Shown here: positions 20,603-29,692 of the stretch, one piece after another | Layout of the letters: the number at the start of each line of letters is the position of its first letter | Numbering within the stretch: the stretch's first letter is position 1 | Assembly: GCA_963736425.1 (NCBI GenBank) | Contig: CAVTOX010000005.1 | Coordinates: 62,001 to 126,000, forward strand | Reading direction: 5' to 3' | Length of the DNA: 64,000 nucleotides | Origin: Prado023 sp963736425 | GTDB lineage: Bacteria > Actinomycetota > Actinomycetes > S36-B12 > CAIYMF01 | Notes under the pieces: model-generated | Database searches by the model: none | What the model saw: the letters and a program-made list of their open reading frames with translations, nothing else | Told to the model about the DNA's origin: nothing | Translations under genes and position numbers: made by a program

Positions 20603-23600
20603 ATGACCCAGCCCGAGCCGATCGCCATCGTCGGGATCAGCGCGATCATGCCCGACGCGCCGACTGCCGAGGACTTCTGGAGCAACATCCGCGGCGGCCG
20701 GTACTCGATCAGCGACGTGCCCGTCGAGCGTTGGGATCCCGAGCTGTTCTATGACGCCGACCCGTACAGCCCCGAGGACAAGACGTACTCGAAGATCGGC
20801 GGCTGGGTCCGGGAGTTCCCGTGGGAGCCGATGGCCTGGAAGCTTCCCGTGCCGCCCAGCGTGGCCGCGCACTTCGACGACGGCCAGAAGTGGTCGGTCA
20901 GCGCCGGGCGCTCGGCACTGCTGGATGCCGGGTGGCCGAACTGGGGCGTGGACTCCGACCGCGTGGGCGTGATCCTGGGCAGCGCACTCGGGGGCGACAA
21001 GTACGTGCGGACCACCCTGCGCATCGCCTACCCGGAGTTCGACCACCACCTGGCTGGATCACCCGCGTTCGCGGCCCTGCCCGCAGACGTCCAGAGGATC
21101 ATCCGGGCCGAGGCCCGCGAGCTGTTCCTCGCCGGTCTGCCGACGATCACCGAGGACACGATGCCCGGTGAGCTGGCCAACATCATGGCGGGCCGGGTCG
21201 CTGCCCTGTTCAACCTGCGCGGCCCGAACTTCACCACGGATGCCGCCTGCGCCTCGGCGCTTGCCGGCATGAGCGCGGCAATCGCCGGCCTGCAGGCCCA
21301 CCACTATGACGCCTGCGTCACCGGGGGCGTCGACCACAACATGGGCCCTGGTGCCTTCGTGCGCTTCTGCAAGATCGGCGCGCTGTCGGCAACGGGCACG
21401 CGGCCGTTCGACGCGGGAGCCGACGGCTTCGTGATGGGCGAGGGCGCTGCACTGTTCGTCCTCAAGCGACTCTCGGACGCCGAGAAGTCCGGCGACCACG
21501 TGTACGCGGTCATCCTCGGGATCGGCGGCTCCTCGGATGGCAAGGGCAAGGGCATCACGGCGCCCAACCCGATCGGCCAGAAGCTGGCGGTCAGCCGTGC
21601 CTGGGAGAACGCGGGAGCCGATCCGGGCTCGATCGGGATGCTCGAGGCGCACGGCACCTCCACGCGCGTCGGCGACGCCACGGAGCTCGGCGCCCTCGAT
21701 GAGATCTTCGCCGCCCATGGTGCGGGCCCCGGGTCGATCGCCCTTGGCTCGGTGAAGTCCAACATCGGCCACCTCAAGGCCGCCGCCGGGGCAGCGGGCC
21801 TGTTCAAGGCGGTCATGAGCCTGAACGACAAGGTCCTGCCCCCGAGCCTGAACTTCCGGGACCCCAACCCGAACGTGGACTGGGCCTCGACCCCGTTCCG
21901 CGTGAACACCGACCTGCGCGAGTGGACCCACTCCGGGCCCAACCCACGTCGTGCGGGCGTGAGTGCCTTCGGCTTCGGCGGAACCAACTTCCACGTGGCG
22001 CTGGAGGAGTACGTGCCCGGACGGCACCGCGCACCCGACGCGGCCCGCGTGTTCGCCGGCGCCGACGTCCCCGGGACATCCGCAGCCCCGGTTGCCGCCC
22101 CGGCGGCCGCTGCCCCCGCCCCCCGAAAGGCCCCCCTGCGGGGGGCCGCCGTGATCGGTGGGCGTGACGACGCCAATGTGGTCGCCCAGCTCACGGCCCT
22201 GTCCACTGACGCCGCCGCCGGGCGGACCCCCGCTCCCACGGCGCCGGACCCGGCCCTGGCCGGTGCGGCGATCCGCGTGGCCATCGACTACGCCGATGCC
22301 GCCGACCTGGCCAAGAAGGCCGACAAGGCCGTCCAGGCTTTCGGCGCCAACAACCCGGCGATGTGGAAGCTCCTGCGCTCGCAGGGCGTCTTCGTCGGCC
22401 GCGGGCCCGCACCGAAGGTGGCGTTCCTGTTCACCGGACAGGGCTCGCAGTACGTCAACATGCTCGCCGAGCTGCGCAGCACCGAGCCGATCGTCCGCGA
22501 GGTCTACGACGAGGCCGATCGGATCATGACCCCGCTGCTGGGCAAGCCGCTCTCGGACTACGTCTTCGCCGACGCCGCGGACCCCGAGGCCGTCACACGC
22601 CTCAACGCCCAGCTGTTGCAGACCGAGATCACCCAGCCCGCCGTGCTGACCACCGACGCCGCCATGGCCCAGCTGCTGGGCGCGTACGGGATCACCCCCG
22701 ACCTGGTCATGGGCCACAGCCTCGGTGAGTACGGCGCCCTGGTCGCCTCCGGCGCGCTCTCCTTCGACGCAGCGCTGGAAGCCGTGAGCGCCCGCGGTCG
22801 CGAGATGACGCACGTCTCGCAGGCCGACAACGGCGCGATGGCCGCGGTCTTCGGCCCGTTGTCCGACATCGAGCGGATCGTGGCTGAGGTCGACGGGTAC
22901 GTCGTCGTGGCCAACATCAACTCCAACACCCAGGCCGTCATCGGTGGGGCGACCACCGCGGTCGAGGCAGCCGTGGCCGCATTCCAGGCCGCGGGGATCA
23001 CCGCCATGCGCATCCCGGTCTCGCACGCCTTCCACACGCAGATCGTGGCCGGGGCCAGCGAGCCCCTGAAGGTCGCGATGCGTCGCCTCGAGGTGCGCGG
23101 GCCGAGCCTGCCGATCGTGGCCAACGTGACCGGCGAGTTCTACCCGGCCCCGGCTGACACCGAGACCATGCTCGAGATCCTGGGCCGGCAGATCGCCGAG
23201 CCGGTGCAGTTCGTCAAGGGCCTGCACACCCTGTACGAGGCCGGCGCGCGGGTGTTCGTCGAGGTCGGCCCGAAGAAGGCCCTCCACGGCTTCGTCGAGG
23301 AGGTCCTCGGCTCCGAGCATGCCGACGTCCTCGCCCTGTTCACCAACCACCCGAAGCTCGGCGACATCGCGTCGTTCAACCAGGCGCTCTGCGGGCTGTA
23401 CGCCTCCGGGCTGGGCTTCGGCCCCGCCCCCACCGCCGATCCCATGCCCGCAGCGACCGTCGCCCCGGCCGCGGCTGCGGCCCCCGTCACCGTGGCTCCT
23501 GTCGCCACCCTCACCCCCGTCCCCTCCGCCACGACCCCGAGGATCCCCATGTCGACCGCCCGTTACGAGGAACTGGGCCGGCTGTTCGCCGGCGTGCTGG

Positions 23601-26600
23601 AGCAGGGGCTGCGGGTGTACTCCGGTGAGCCCGGAGTCGTCAGCGCACCCGCTGCCCTGGGTGGACCGACGCAGGTGTCGAGCGCGCCGGTGGCCATCAC
23701 CGGCGCAGCCCTGGGCCTGCCCGGTGTGGACCGCATCTTCGATGACGAGAACATCGCGCGCATCCTCGACGGCCAGCAGTTCATCGACGTGATCCCGCAC
23801 CGCTTCCGCGAGGCGATCGTCGACAAGCGGATCACCCGCCTGGTCAAGAAGGCCGGGCAGGACCCCGTGTTCGAGCTCATCGACGACGAGTCTGGCGTCA
23901 TCAAGCTCGCAGGCCGCGGCGCGCCCCTGGATGTGGTCGCGGAGTTCGGCGTCGAGGCCGCCCGCGATGCCGCCCTGGACCGCACCACCCGCCTCGCCCT
24001 CGGTGCCGGGCTCGACGCCCTGCGCGACGCGGGCATCCCCCTGGTGATGCGCTACCGGTCGACCACCCTGGGCACGATGCTGCCCGAGAAGTGGGGCCTG
24101 CCCGAGTCCATGCGCGACGACACCGGCGTGATCTTCGCCTCCGCCTTCCCCGGCTACGGGGAGTTCGCCAGCGACATCGAGAAGTACATGACCGACCGCG
24201 GACGCCGCGAGCAGGTCCTGGCCCTCGAAGCCGTCCGCGCCCGGATGACCGGCGCGGAGCCGGCCGCCGCCGAGGTGGATCGCCGGATCGCCGAGTTGCG
24301 CCACCTGCTCGAGGTCGAGCGCTTCGAGTACGACCGCCGCTTCATCTTCCGCTGCCTGGCCATGGGCCACTCACAGTTCGCCGAGCTGATCGGCGCCCGC
24401 GGGCCGAACACCCAGATCAACGCCGCGTGCGCGAGCACCACCCAGGCCGTGTCCCTGGCCGAGGACTGGATCCGCACCGGACGCTGCCGCCGCGTGGTCG
24501 TGGTGTCCGCCGACGACGTGAGCAGCGATGTCCTGCTGCCCTGGGTCGGCTCGGGCTTCCTCGCCTCCGGAGCGGCCGCCACCGAGGACGTCGTGGCTGA
24601 TGTCGCGACTCCGTTCGACCGTCGCCGCCACGGGATGGTCGTCGGCATGGGCGCAGCAGCACTGGTCGTCGAGTCCGCTGAGGCGGTGCGCGAGCGTGGC
24701 CTTCAGCCGATCTGCGAGGTGCTCGCGACTGTCACGGCCAACAGCGCCTTCCACGGCACCCGCCTGGATGTCGACCATGTCGGCCAGGTGATGGAGCGGC
24801 TCGTCCGAACTGCCGAGGCCCGTGGGATCGATCGCACGCAGATCGCCCCGCAGACCGTGTTCGTCTCCCACGAGACCTACACCCCGGCCCGGGGCGGTTC
24901 TGCCGCTGCGGAGATCAACGCGCTGCGCCGGGTGTTCGGTGCTGCCGCAAGCTCCATCGTCATCACGAACACAAAGGGCTTCACGGGCCACGCCATGGGC
25001 GCGGGCATCGAGGACGTCGTGGCGATCAAGGCCCTCGAGACCGGCATCGTCCCGCCTGTGCCCAACTACAAGGAGCCCGACCCCGAGCTCGGCACGCTGA
25101 ACCTGTCCCTCGGCGGCGCCTACCCGGTGAACTACGCCCTGCGCCTGGCCGCCGGATTCGGCTCACAGGTCGCCATGACCCTGCTGCGCTGGACCCCCAT
25201 GCCCGACGGTCGTCGGCGGGCCCCCAGCGAGCTCGGCTACGCCTACCGGATCGTGGACCCGGCTGCGTGGCAGCGCTGGCTGGCTGATGCCTCCGGCCGC
25301 GTCGGCGCCACCCTCGAGGTGGACCACCACCGGCTGCGGATCGTCGACACCGGCGCCCCGTCCGCCGCTCCGGTCGCCCCGGCTGCGCCTGCCGTCCAGG
25401 TGGCCCCGGCTCCGGTCGCGGCTCCCCCGGCTCCGGTCGCGGCTGCCCCGGCGTTCGCCGCCGCACCGCCCGCTGCCCCTGCAGCGCCCGCCGCACCCCC
25501 GGCACCCGCAGCTGCCCCCAGCGCCCCGGTCGTCGACCCGGTGGTCGCCGATGTCGTGGCGATCGTGTCGGAGATGACCGGCTACCCGCCGGAGCTGCTC
25601 GACGTCGACCTGGACCTCGAGGCCGACCTGGGCGTGGACACCGTCAAGCAGGCCGAGGTGTTCGCCGCCGTCCGCGACAAGTTCAACATCGAGCGCGACG
25701 ACAACGTGGCCCTGCGCGACTTCCCGACCCTCACCCACGTCATCGGCTGGGTCCGCGACAAGACCGGCATCCAGTCCGTCACCGTTGCCCCGGCTGCCGC
25801 GCCTGCGGCCCCCGCTGCCGTACCTGCCGCAGCGCCTGCCGTCGCCGCGACTCCGGCCGCCGATGAGGTCACCGACGCGGTCGTGGCGATCGTGTCGGAG
25901 ATGACCGGCTACCCGCCGGAGCTGCTCGACGTCGACCTGGACCTCGAGGCCGACCTGGGCGTGGACACCGTCAAGCAGGCCGAGGTGTTCGCCGCCGTCC
26001 GCGACCGGTTCGGCGTGGAGCGCGACGAGAACGTGGCCCTGCGCGACTTCCCCACCCTCACCCACGTCATCGGCTGGGTCCGCGACAAGACCGGCATCCA
26101 ACCCGTCGCTGCCGCCCCCGTTGCTGCATCTGCGGCCCCCGCTGCTGCCGCCGCCGCAGCTCCGGCAACGACCCCCGCGACCGCCGCACCCGCCGGTGAC
26201 GAGGTCACCGACGCCGTGGTCAGCATCGTGGCAGACATGACCGGATACCCGGCCGAGCTCCTCGACCTGGACCTCGACCTCGAAGCCGACCTCGGCGTCG
26301 ACACCGTCAAGCAAGCTGAGGTGTTCGCCGCCGTCCGCGACCGGTTCAACGTCGAACGCGACGAGAACCTCCAACTGCGCGACTTCCCCACCCTCACCCA
26401 CGTCATCGGCTGGGTCCGCGACAAGACCGGCATCCAGCCCGTCACTCCCGCAGCGCCCACAGCCTCCCCGGCACCCACCGCTGCCGCACCTACGCCCGCG
26501 CCAGCCGCGGCTCCCGCAGGCGATGAGGTGACCGACGCGGTCGTGACGATCGTGGCAGACATGACCGGATACCCGGCCGAGCTCCTCGACCTGGACCTCG

Positions 26601-29600
26601 ACCTCGAAGCCGACCTCGGCGTCGACACCGTCAAGCAAGCTGAGGTGTTCGCCGCCGTCCGCGACCGGTTCAACGTCGAACGCGACGAGAACCTCCAACT
26701 GCGCGACTTCCCCACCCTCACCCACGTCATCGGCTGGGTCCGCGACAAGACCGGCATCCAGCCCGTCACTCCCGCAGCGCCCACAGCCTCCCCGGCACCC
26801 ACCGCTGCCGCACCTACGCCCGCGCCAGCCGCGGCTCCCGCAGGCGATGAGGTGACCGACGCGGTCGTGACGATCGTCGCAGACATGACCGGATACCCGG
26901 CCGAGCTCCTCGACCTGGACCTCGACCTCGAAGCCGACCTCGGCGTCGACACCGTCAAGCAAGCTGAGGTGTTCGCCGCCGTCCGCGACCGGTTCAACGT
27001 CGAACGCGACGAGAACCTCCAACTGCGCGACTTCCCCACCCTCACCCACGTCATCGGCTGGGTCCGCGACAAGACCGGAATCCAGCCCGTCGCCGCCGGC
27101 TCCGCCGTTGCCGCTGCGGCCACAGCCACACCGGCCGCGACAACCTCCGCACACGCCCCGGCGTTCGTCGGTGACTTCGCGGCCGTGGACGCGCTTCCCC
27201 GGCGTGTCCCCGTCCCGGCACTGCGCCCCGATCTGGCCGTCTGCACCGCCACCGGCGTGAACCTCGGAGAAGGCGCCCGGATCCTCGTCGTCCTCGATGA
27301 GGGCGGCGTCGGCAAGGCCCTGGTCAAGAAGCTGAGCAGCCTCGGCGCCGATGTCCTGGCAGTCGAGGCGGCAACGCCGACCGACGACCTGCTGGCCGCT
27401 GTGGCGGGCTGGACCACCGAGTCCCAGCTGACCGGCGTGTTCTGGCTGCCGGCCCTCGACGATGAGGGCTCCACCAGCGACATGGACCTGGCCGGATGGC
27501 GCGAGGCCCTGCGCAGGCGCGTGGTCGCCCTGCATGCGCTGTTCCACGAGGTCATCGAGGCCAAGCCGTTCCTCGTCACCGGCTCCCGCCTGGGCGGCCA
27601 GCACGGGTACGGCGCGACCGGCGCCACCGCCCCGCTGGGTGGCACCGTGGTCGGGTTCGCCAAGTCCTACAAGCGTGAGCGCGCCGATGTCCTGGTCAAG
27701 GCCGTGGACTTCCCGGCCAGCCGCAAGACCGCGGCGCTGGCCGACACGCTGATCGCTGAGGCGCAGGCCGATCCGGGCTGCGTGGAGATCGGTCACCTGG
27801 ACGACCTCCGCTGGGGCGTGGGTCTGAGCACACAGCCCTTCCCTGCGGTCGACACGCCCCTGCCGGGCGCCATGGAGCTGGGCAGCGACTCGGTGTTCCT
27901 GATCACCGGCGCCGCAGGAAGCATCGTCTCGGCGATCACCGCCGACCTGGCCACGGCCTCAGGTGGCACGTTCCACCTGCTGGACCTCGCCGCCGCCCCG
28001 GACACGAATGACCCCGAGCTGCAGCGCTACCTCAACGACCCGGACAGCATGAAGCCGCTCCTGGCCGAGCAGATCGCCGCCCGCGGCGAGAAGGCCACCC
28101 CGGTCCTCATCGAGAGGGAGCTGGCCCGCTTCGAGCGGCAGGCCTCCGCGCTGTCGGCGATCGAGGCCGTCACAGGAGCCGGTGGGACAGCGCACTACCA
28201 CTGCGTCGACCTGCGCGACGGCGAGGCGGTTGCGGCGATCGTGGAGCAGATCCGCGAGGCCCACGGGCGCATCGACGTTCTGCTGCACGCTGCCGGGTTG
28301 GAGATCAGCAAGGGCCTGGCAAAGAAGGAGCGCGCGGAGTTCGAGCTCGTGTTCGGCGTGAAGGCCGATGGCTGGTTCAACCTGATGAGCGCCGCCGGCG
28401 ACATGCCGATCGGTGCCACCGTCGGGTTCAGCTCCGTGGCAGGTCGGTTCGGCAACGCCGGGCAGACCGACTACGCCGCAGCCAACGACCTGCTGTGCAA
28501 GATCGCCAGCAGCATGCGCCGCACCCGTCCCGACACCCACGCGATCGCGCTGGACTGGACCGCGTGGGGCGGCATCGGGATGGCCACTCGTGGGTCGATC
28601 CCGAAGATCATGGAGGCCGCCGGCGTCCAGATGCTGCCCCCGCAGGCCGGAATCGCGTGGATCCGTCGCGAGCTCACCAGCGGAGTCCCCGCGGGTGAGG
28701 TCGTCGTGGCCGGCACCCTGGGCATGATGGCCGCCGAGTTCGACCCGGCCGGTGGCATCGACCCGGAGTCGTTCGCGCAGGCGTGCGCCCAGGCCGGCCC
28801 GATGGTCGGCGAGGTCGTCCGCGACAGCGTCAACTACGGGATCACCGTGCACACAACGCTCGACCCGAAGGATCAGCCGTTCCTCAACGACCACCGCGGT
28901 GACCGCATCACCGCTCTCCTGCCCGGTGTCATGGGTATCGAGGGCATGGTCGAGGTTGCCCGGCTGCTGGCCCCCGCGTGGTCCCTGGCTGCGGTGGAGG
29001 ACGTGGACTTCCACGCGCCGCTGAAGTTCTACCGCGACGAACCCCGCACGATCGAGATCAGCGCCCTGCTGCGTCCCGACGGTGAGGACCTCCTCGCCGA
29101 GTGCCGGATCCAGGCCGAGCGCCAGCTGCCCGGATCCGATTCCCCGACCCGGACGACGCACTTCACCGGCCTGGTCAGGCTCACCCGGTCGGCACCTGAC
29201 GGCGAGCACCAGGACCCGCCGGAGCGTGCAGGTGCCGAAGTGGCAGCCGATGACGTCTACGCGATGTACTTCCACGGCCCTGCCTACCAGGTGATCGGCG
29301 CAGCATGGCGTGCCGGCGACTCGGCGGCGGCGGAGTTCGCCTCCGGCCTCCCAGCGAATCACGCCCCCGGCGACCAGCCGACGCAGGCCGCCCCCCGCCT
29401 GATCGAGCTGTGCTTCCAGGCCGCCGGGCTCTGGGAGGTCGGCCGCGAGGGCCGGATGGCCCTGCCCACGCATGTGAGCCGGGCTGTCATCCTCGGTTCC
29501 GCCGGAGAGGCCGCCGAGAGCCCGTTGACCGTCACCGCGCACCAGGGCCCGGACGGCTTCGACTGCGTGGTGGCCGACGCCTCAGGCGCGATTCTGGTGC

Positions 29601-29686
29601 GCCTGGAGGGCTATCGCACCGTGACACTGCCCCAACCGTTGGCCGATGATGTGCAGGCACCCATCCGTACGGTGATGGCGGACTGA
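20603..29686 (+). CDS. Giant Pfa-like iterative synthase: KS-AT-KS-ACPx5-KR-DH
   Basis: A 3027-residue iterative type I synthase related to polyunsaturated fatty acid synthases. In order: KS1 (about 1-470; Cys216 in DAACASA, His350, His390); AT (about 605-930; Ser706 in GHSLGE, malonyl-type HAFH at 808-811); KS2 (about 1010-1570; Cys1276 in NAACAST, His1423, His1463); five carrier domains separated by Ala/Pro linkers; KR (about 2430-2720; TGAAGSI, Tyr2624 in DYAAAND); and a double-hotdog DH (about 2750-3010; DHRGDRITALLPG). Each carrier carries LGVDTVKQAE: Thr (1680, 1789, 1901, 2009, 2117) replaces the expected phosphopantetheine Ser. No thioesterase or methyltransferase domain is seen. CAGGAGA precedes the ATG. 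The carboxylase gene starts 6 bases after the stop. Confidence 0.93.
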   Translation: MTQPEPIAIVGISAIMPDAPTAEDFWSNIRGGRYSISDVPVERWDPELFYDADPYSPEDKTYSKIGGWVREFPWEPMAWKLPVPPSVAAHFDDGQKWSVSAGRSALLDAGWPNWGVDSDRVGVILGSALGGDKYVRTTLRIAYPEFDHHLAGSPAFAALPADVQRIIRAEARELFLAGLPTITEDTMPGELANIMAGRVAALFNLRGPNFTTDAACASALAGMSAAIAGLQAHHYDACVTGGVDHNMGPGAFVRFCKIGALSATGTRPFDAGADGFVMGEGAALFVLKRLSDAEKSGDHVYAVILGIGGSSDGKGKGITAPNPIGQKLAVSRAWENAGADPGSIGMLEAHGTSTRVGDATELGALDEIFAAHGAGPGSIALGSVKSNIGHLKAAAGAAGLFKAVMSLNDKVLPPSLNFRDPNPNVDWASTPFRVNTDLREWTHSGPNPRRAGVSAFGFGGTNFHVALEEYVPGRHRAPDAARVFAGADVPGTSAAPVAAPAAAAPAPRKAPLRGAAVIGGRDDANVVAQLTALSTDAAAGRTPAPTAPDPALAGAAIRVAIDYADAADLAKKADKAVQAFGANNPAMWKLLRSQGVFVGRGPAPKVAFLFTGQGSQYVNMLAELRSTEPIVREVYDEADRIMTPLLGKPLSDYVFADAADPEAVTRLNAQLLQTEITQPAVLTTDAAMAQLLGAYGITPDLVMGHSLGEYGALVASGALSFDAALEAVSARGREMTHVSQADNGAMAAVFGPLSDIERIVAEVDGYVVVANINSNTQAVIGGATTAVEAAVAAFQAAGITAMRIPVSHAFHTQIVAGASEPLKVAMRRLEVRGPSLPIVANVTGEFYPAPADTETMLEILGRQIAEPVQFVKGLHTLYEAGARVFVEVGPKKALHGFVEEVLGSEHADVLALFTNHPKLGDIASFNQALCGLYASGLGFGPAPTADPMPAATVAPAAAAAPVTVAPVATLTPVPSATTPRIPMSTARYEELGRLFAGVLEQGLRVYSGEPGVVSAPAALGGPTQVSSAPVAITGAALGLPGVDRIFDDENIARILDGQQFIDVIPHRFREAIVDKRITRLVKKAGQDPVFELIDDESGVIKLAGRGAPLDVVAEFGVEAARDAALDRTTRLALGAGLDALRDAGIPLVMRYRSTTLGTMLPEKWGLPESMRDDTGVIFASAFPGYGEFASDIEKYMTDRGRREQVLALEAVRARMTGAEPAAAEVDRRIAELRHLLEVERFEYDRRFIFRCLAMGHSQFAELIGARGPNTQINAACASTTQAVSLAEDWIRTGRCRRVVVVSADDVSSDVLLPWVGSGFLASGAAATEDVVADVATPFDRRRHGMVVGMGAAALVVESAEAVRERGLQPICEVLATVTANSAFHGTRLDVDHVGQVMERLVRTAEARGIDRTQIAPQTVFVSHETYTPARGGSAAAEINALRRVFGAAASSIVITNTKGFTGHAMGAGIEDVVAIKALETGIVPPVPNYKEPDPELGTLNLSLGGAYPVNYALRLAAGFGSQVAMTLLRWTPMPDGRRRAPSELGYAYRIVDPAAWQRWLADASGRVGATLEVDHHRLRIVDTGAPSAAPVAPAAPAVQVAPAPVAAPPAPVAAAPAFAAAPPAAPAAPAAPPAPAAAPSAPVVDPVVADVVAIVSEMTGYPPELLDVDLDLEADLGVDTVKQAEVFAAVRDKFNIERDDNVALRDFPTLTHVIGWVRDKTGIQSVTVAPAAAPAAPAAVPAAAPAVAATPAADEVTDAVVAIVSEMTGYPPELLDVDLDLEADLGVDTVKQAEVFAAVRDRFGVERDENVALRDFPTLTHVIGWVRDKTGIQPVAAAPVAASAAPAAAAAAAPATTPATAAPAGDEVTDAVVSIVADMTGYPAELLDLDLDLEADLGVDTVKQAEVFAAVRDRFNVERDENLQLRDFPTLTHVIGWVRDKTGIQPVTPAAPTASPAPTAAAPTPAPAAAPAGDEVTDAVVTIVADMTGYPAELLDLDLDLEADLGVDTVKQAEVFAAVRDRFNVERDENLQLRDFPTLTHVIGWVRDKTGIQPVTPAAPTASPAPTAAAPTPAPAAAPAGDEVTDAVVTIVADMTGYPAELLDLDLDLEADLGVDTVKQAEVFAAVRDRFNVERDENLQLRDFPTLTHVIGWVRDKTGIQPVAAGSAVAAAATATPAATTSAHAPAFVGDFAAVDALPRRVPVPALRPDLAVCTATGVNLGEGARILVVLDEGGVGKALVKKLSSLGADVLAVEAATPTDDLLAAVAGWTTESQLTGVFWLPALDDEGSTSDMDLAGWREALRRRVVALHALFHEVIEAKPFLVTGSRLGGQHGYGATGATAPLGGTVVGFAKSYKRERADVLVKAVDFPASRKTAALADTLIAEAQADPGCVEIGHLDDLRWGVGLSTQPFPAVDTPLPGAMELGSDSVFLITGAAGSIVSAITADLATASGGTFHLLDLAAAPDTNDPELQRYLNDPDSMKPLLAEQIAARGEKATPVLIERELARFERQASALSAIEAVTGAGGTAHYHCVDLRDGEAVAAIVEQIREAHGRIDVLLHAAGLEISKGLAKKERAEFELVFGVKADGWFNLMSAAGDMPIGATVGFSSVAGRFGNAGQTDYAAANDLLCKIASSMRRTRPDTHAIALDWTAWGGIGMATRGSIPKIMEAAGVQMLPPQAGIAWIRRELTSGVPAGEVVVAGTLGMMAAEFDPAGGIDPESFAQACAQAGPMVGEVVRDSVNYGITVHTTLDPKDQPFLNDHRGDRITALLPGVMGIEGMVEVARLLAPAWSLAAVEDVDFHAPLKFYRDEPRTIEISALLRPDGEDLLAECRIQAERQLPGSDSPTRTTHFTGLVRLTRSAPDGEHQDPPERAGAEVAADDVYAMYFHGPAYQVIGAAWRAGDSAAAEFASGLPANHAPGDQPTQAAPRLIELCFQAAGLWEVGREGRMALPTHVSRAVILGSAGEAAESPLTVTAHQGPDGFDCVVADASGAILVRLEGYRTVTLPQPLADDVQAPIRTVMAD
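26198..27092 (+). repeat. Tandem 324-bp repeat encoding carrier domains 3-5 and their linkers
   Basis: Carriers 3, 4 and 5 recur with a period of exactly 324 bases (108 codons), for example the GA[C/T]GAGGT start at 26198, 26522 and 26846. Linkers 3-4 and 4-5 and most of the domain cores look identical base for base; I saw only isolated differences, such as GTGGCAGAC versus GTCGCAGAC and a late ATC codon context. Carriers 1 and 2 are clearly more diverged. This indicates recent unequal exchange or ongoing gene conversion, and marks a place where assembly could miscount copies. Confidence 0.9.
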
Positions 29687-29692
29687 GACGTC

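Noticed and set aside
21059..24370. 1103-residue open frame antisense to the synthase
   Set aside because: Third-position GC bias keeps this frame open; the residues are Gly/Arg/His/Asp-rich without domains, and the plus strand encodes clear KS and AT motifs.
25163..27796. Repetitive minus-strand frame over the carrier domains
   Set aside because: It repeats only because the carriers on the plus strand repeat; it has no independent coding signal and is not a CRISPR array.
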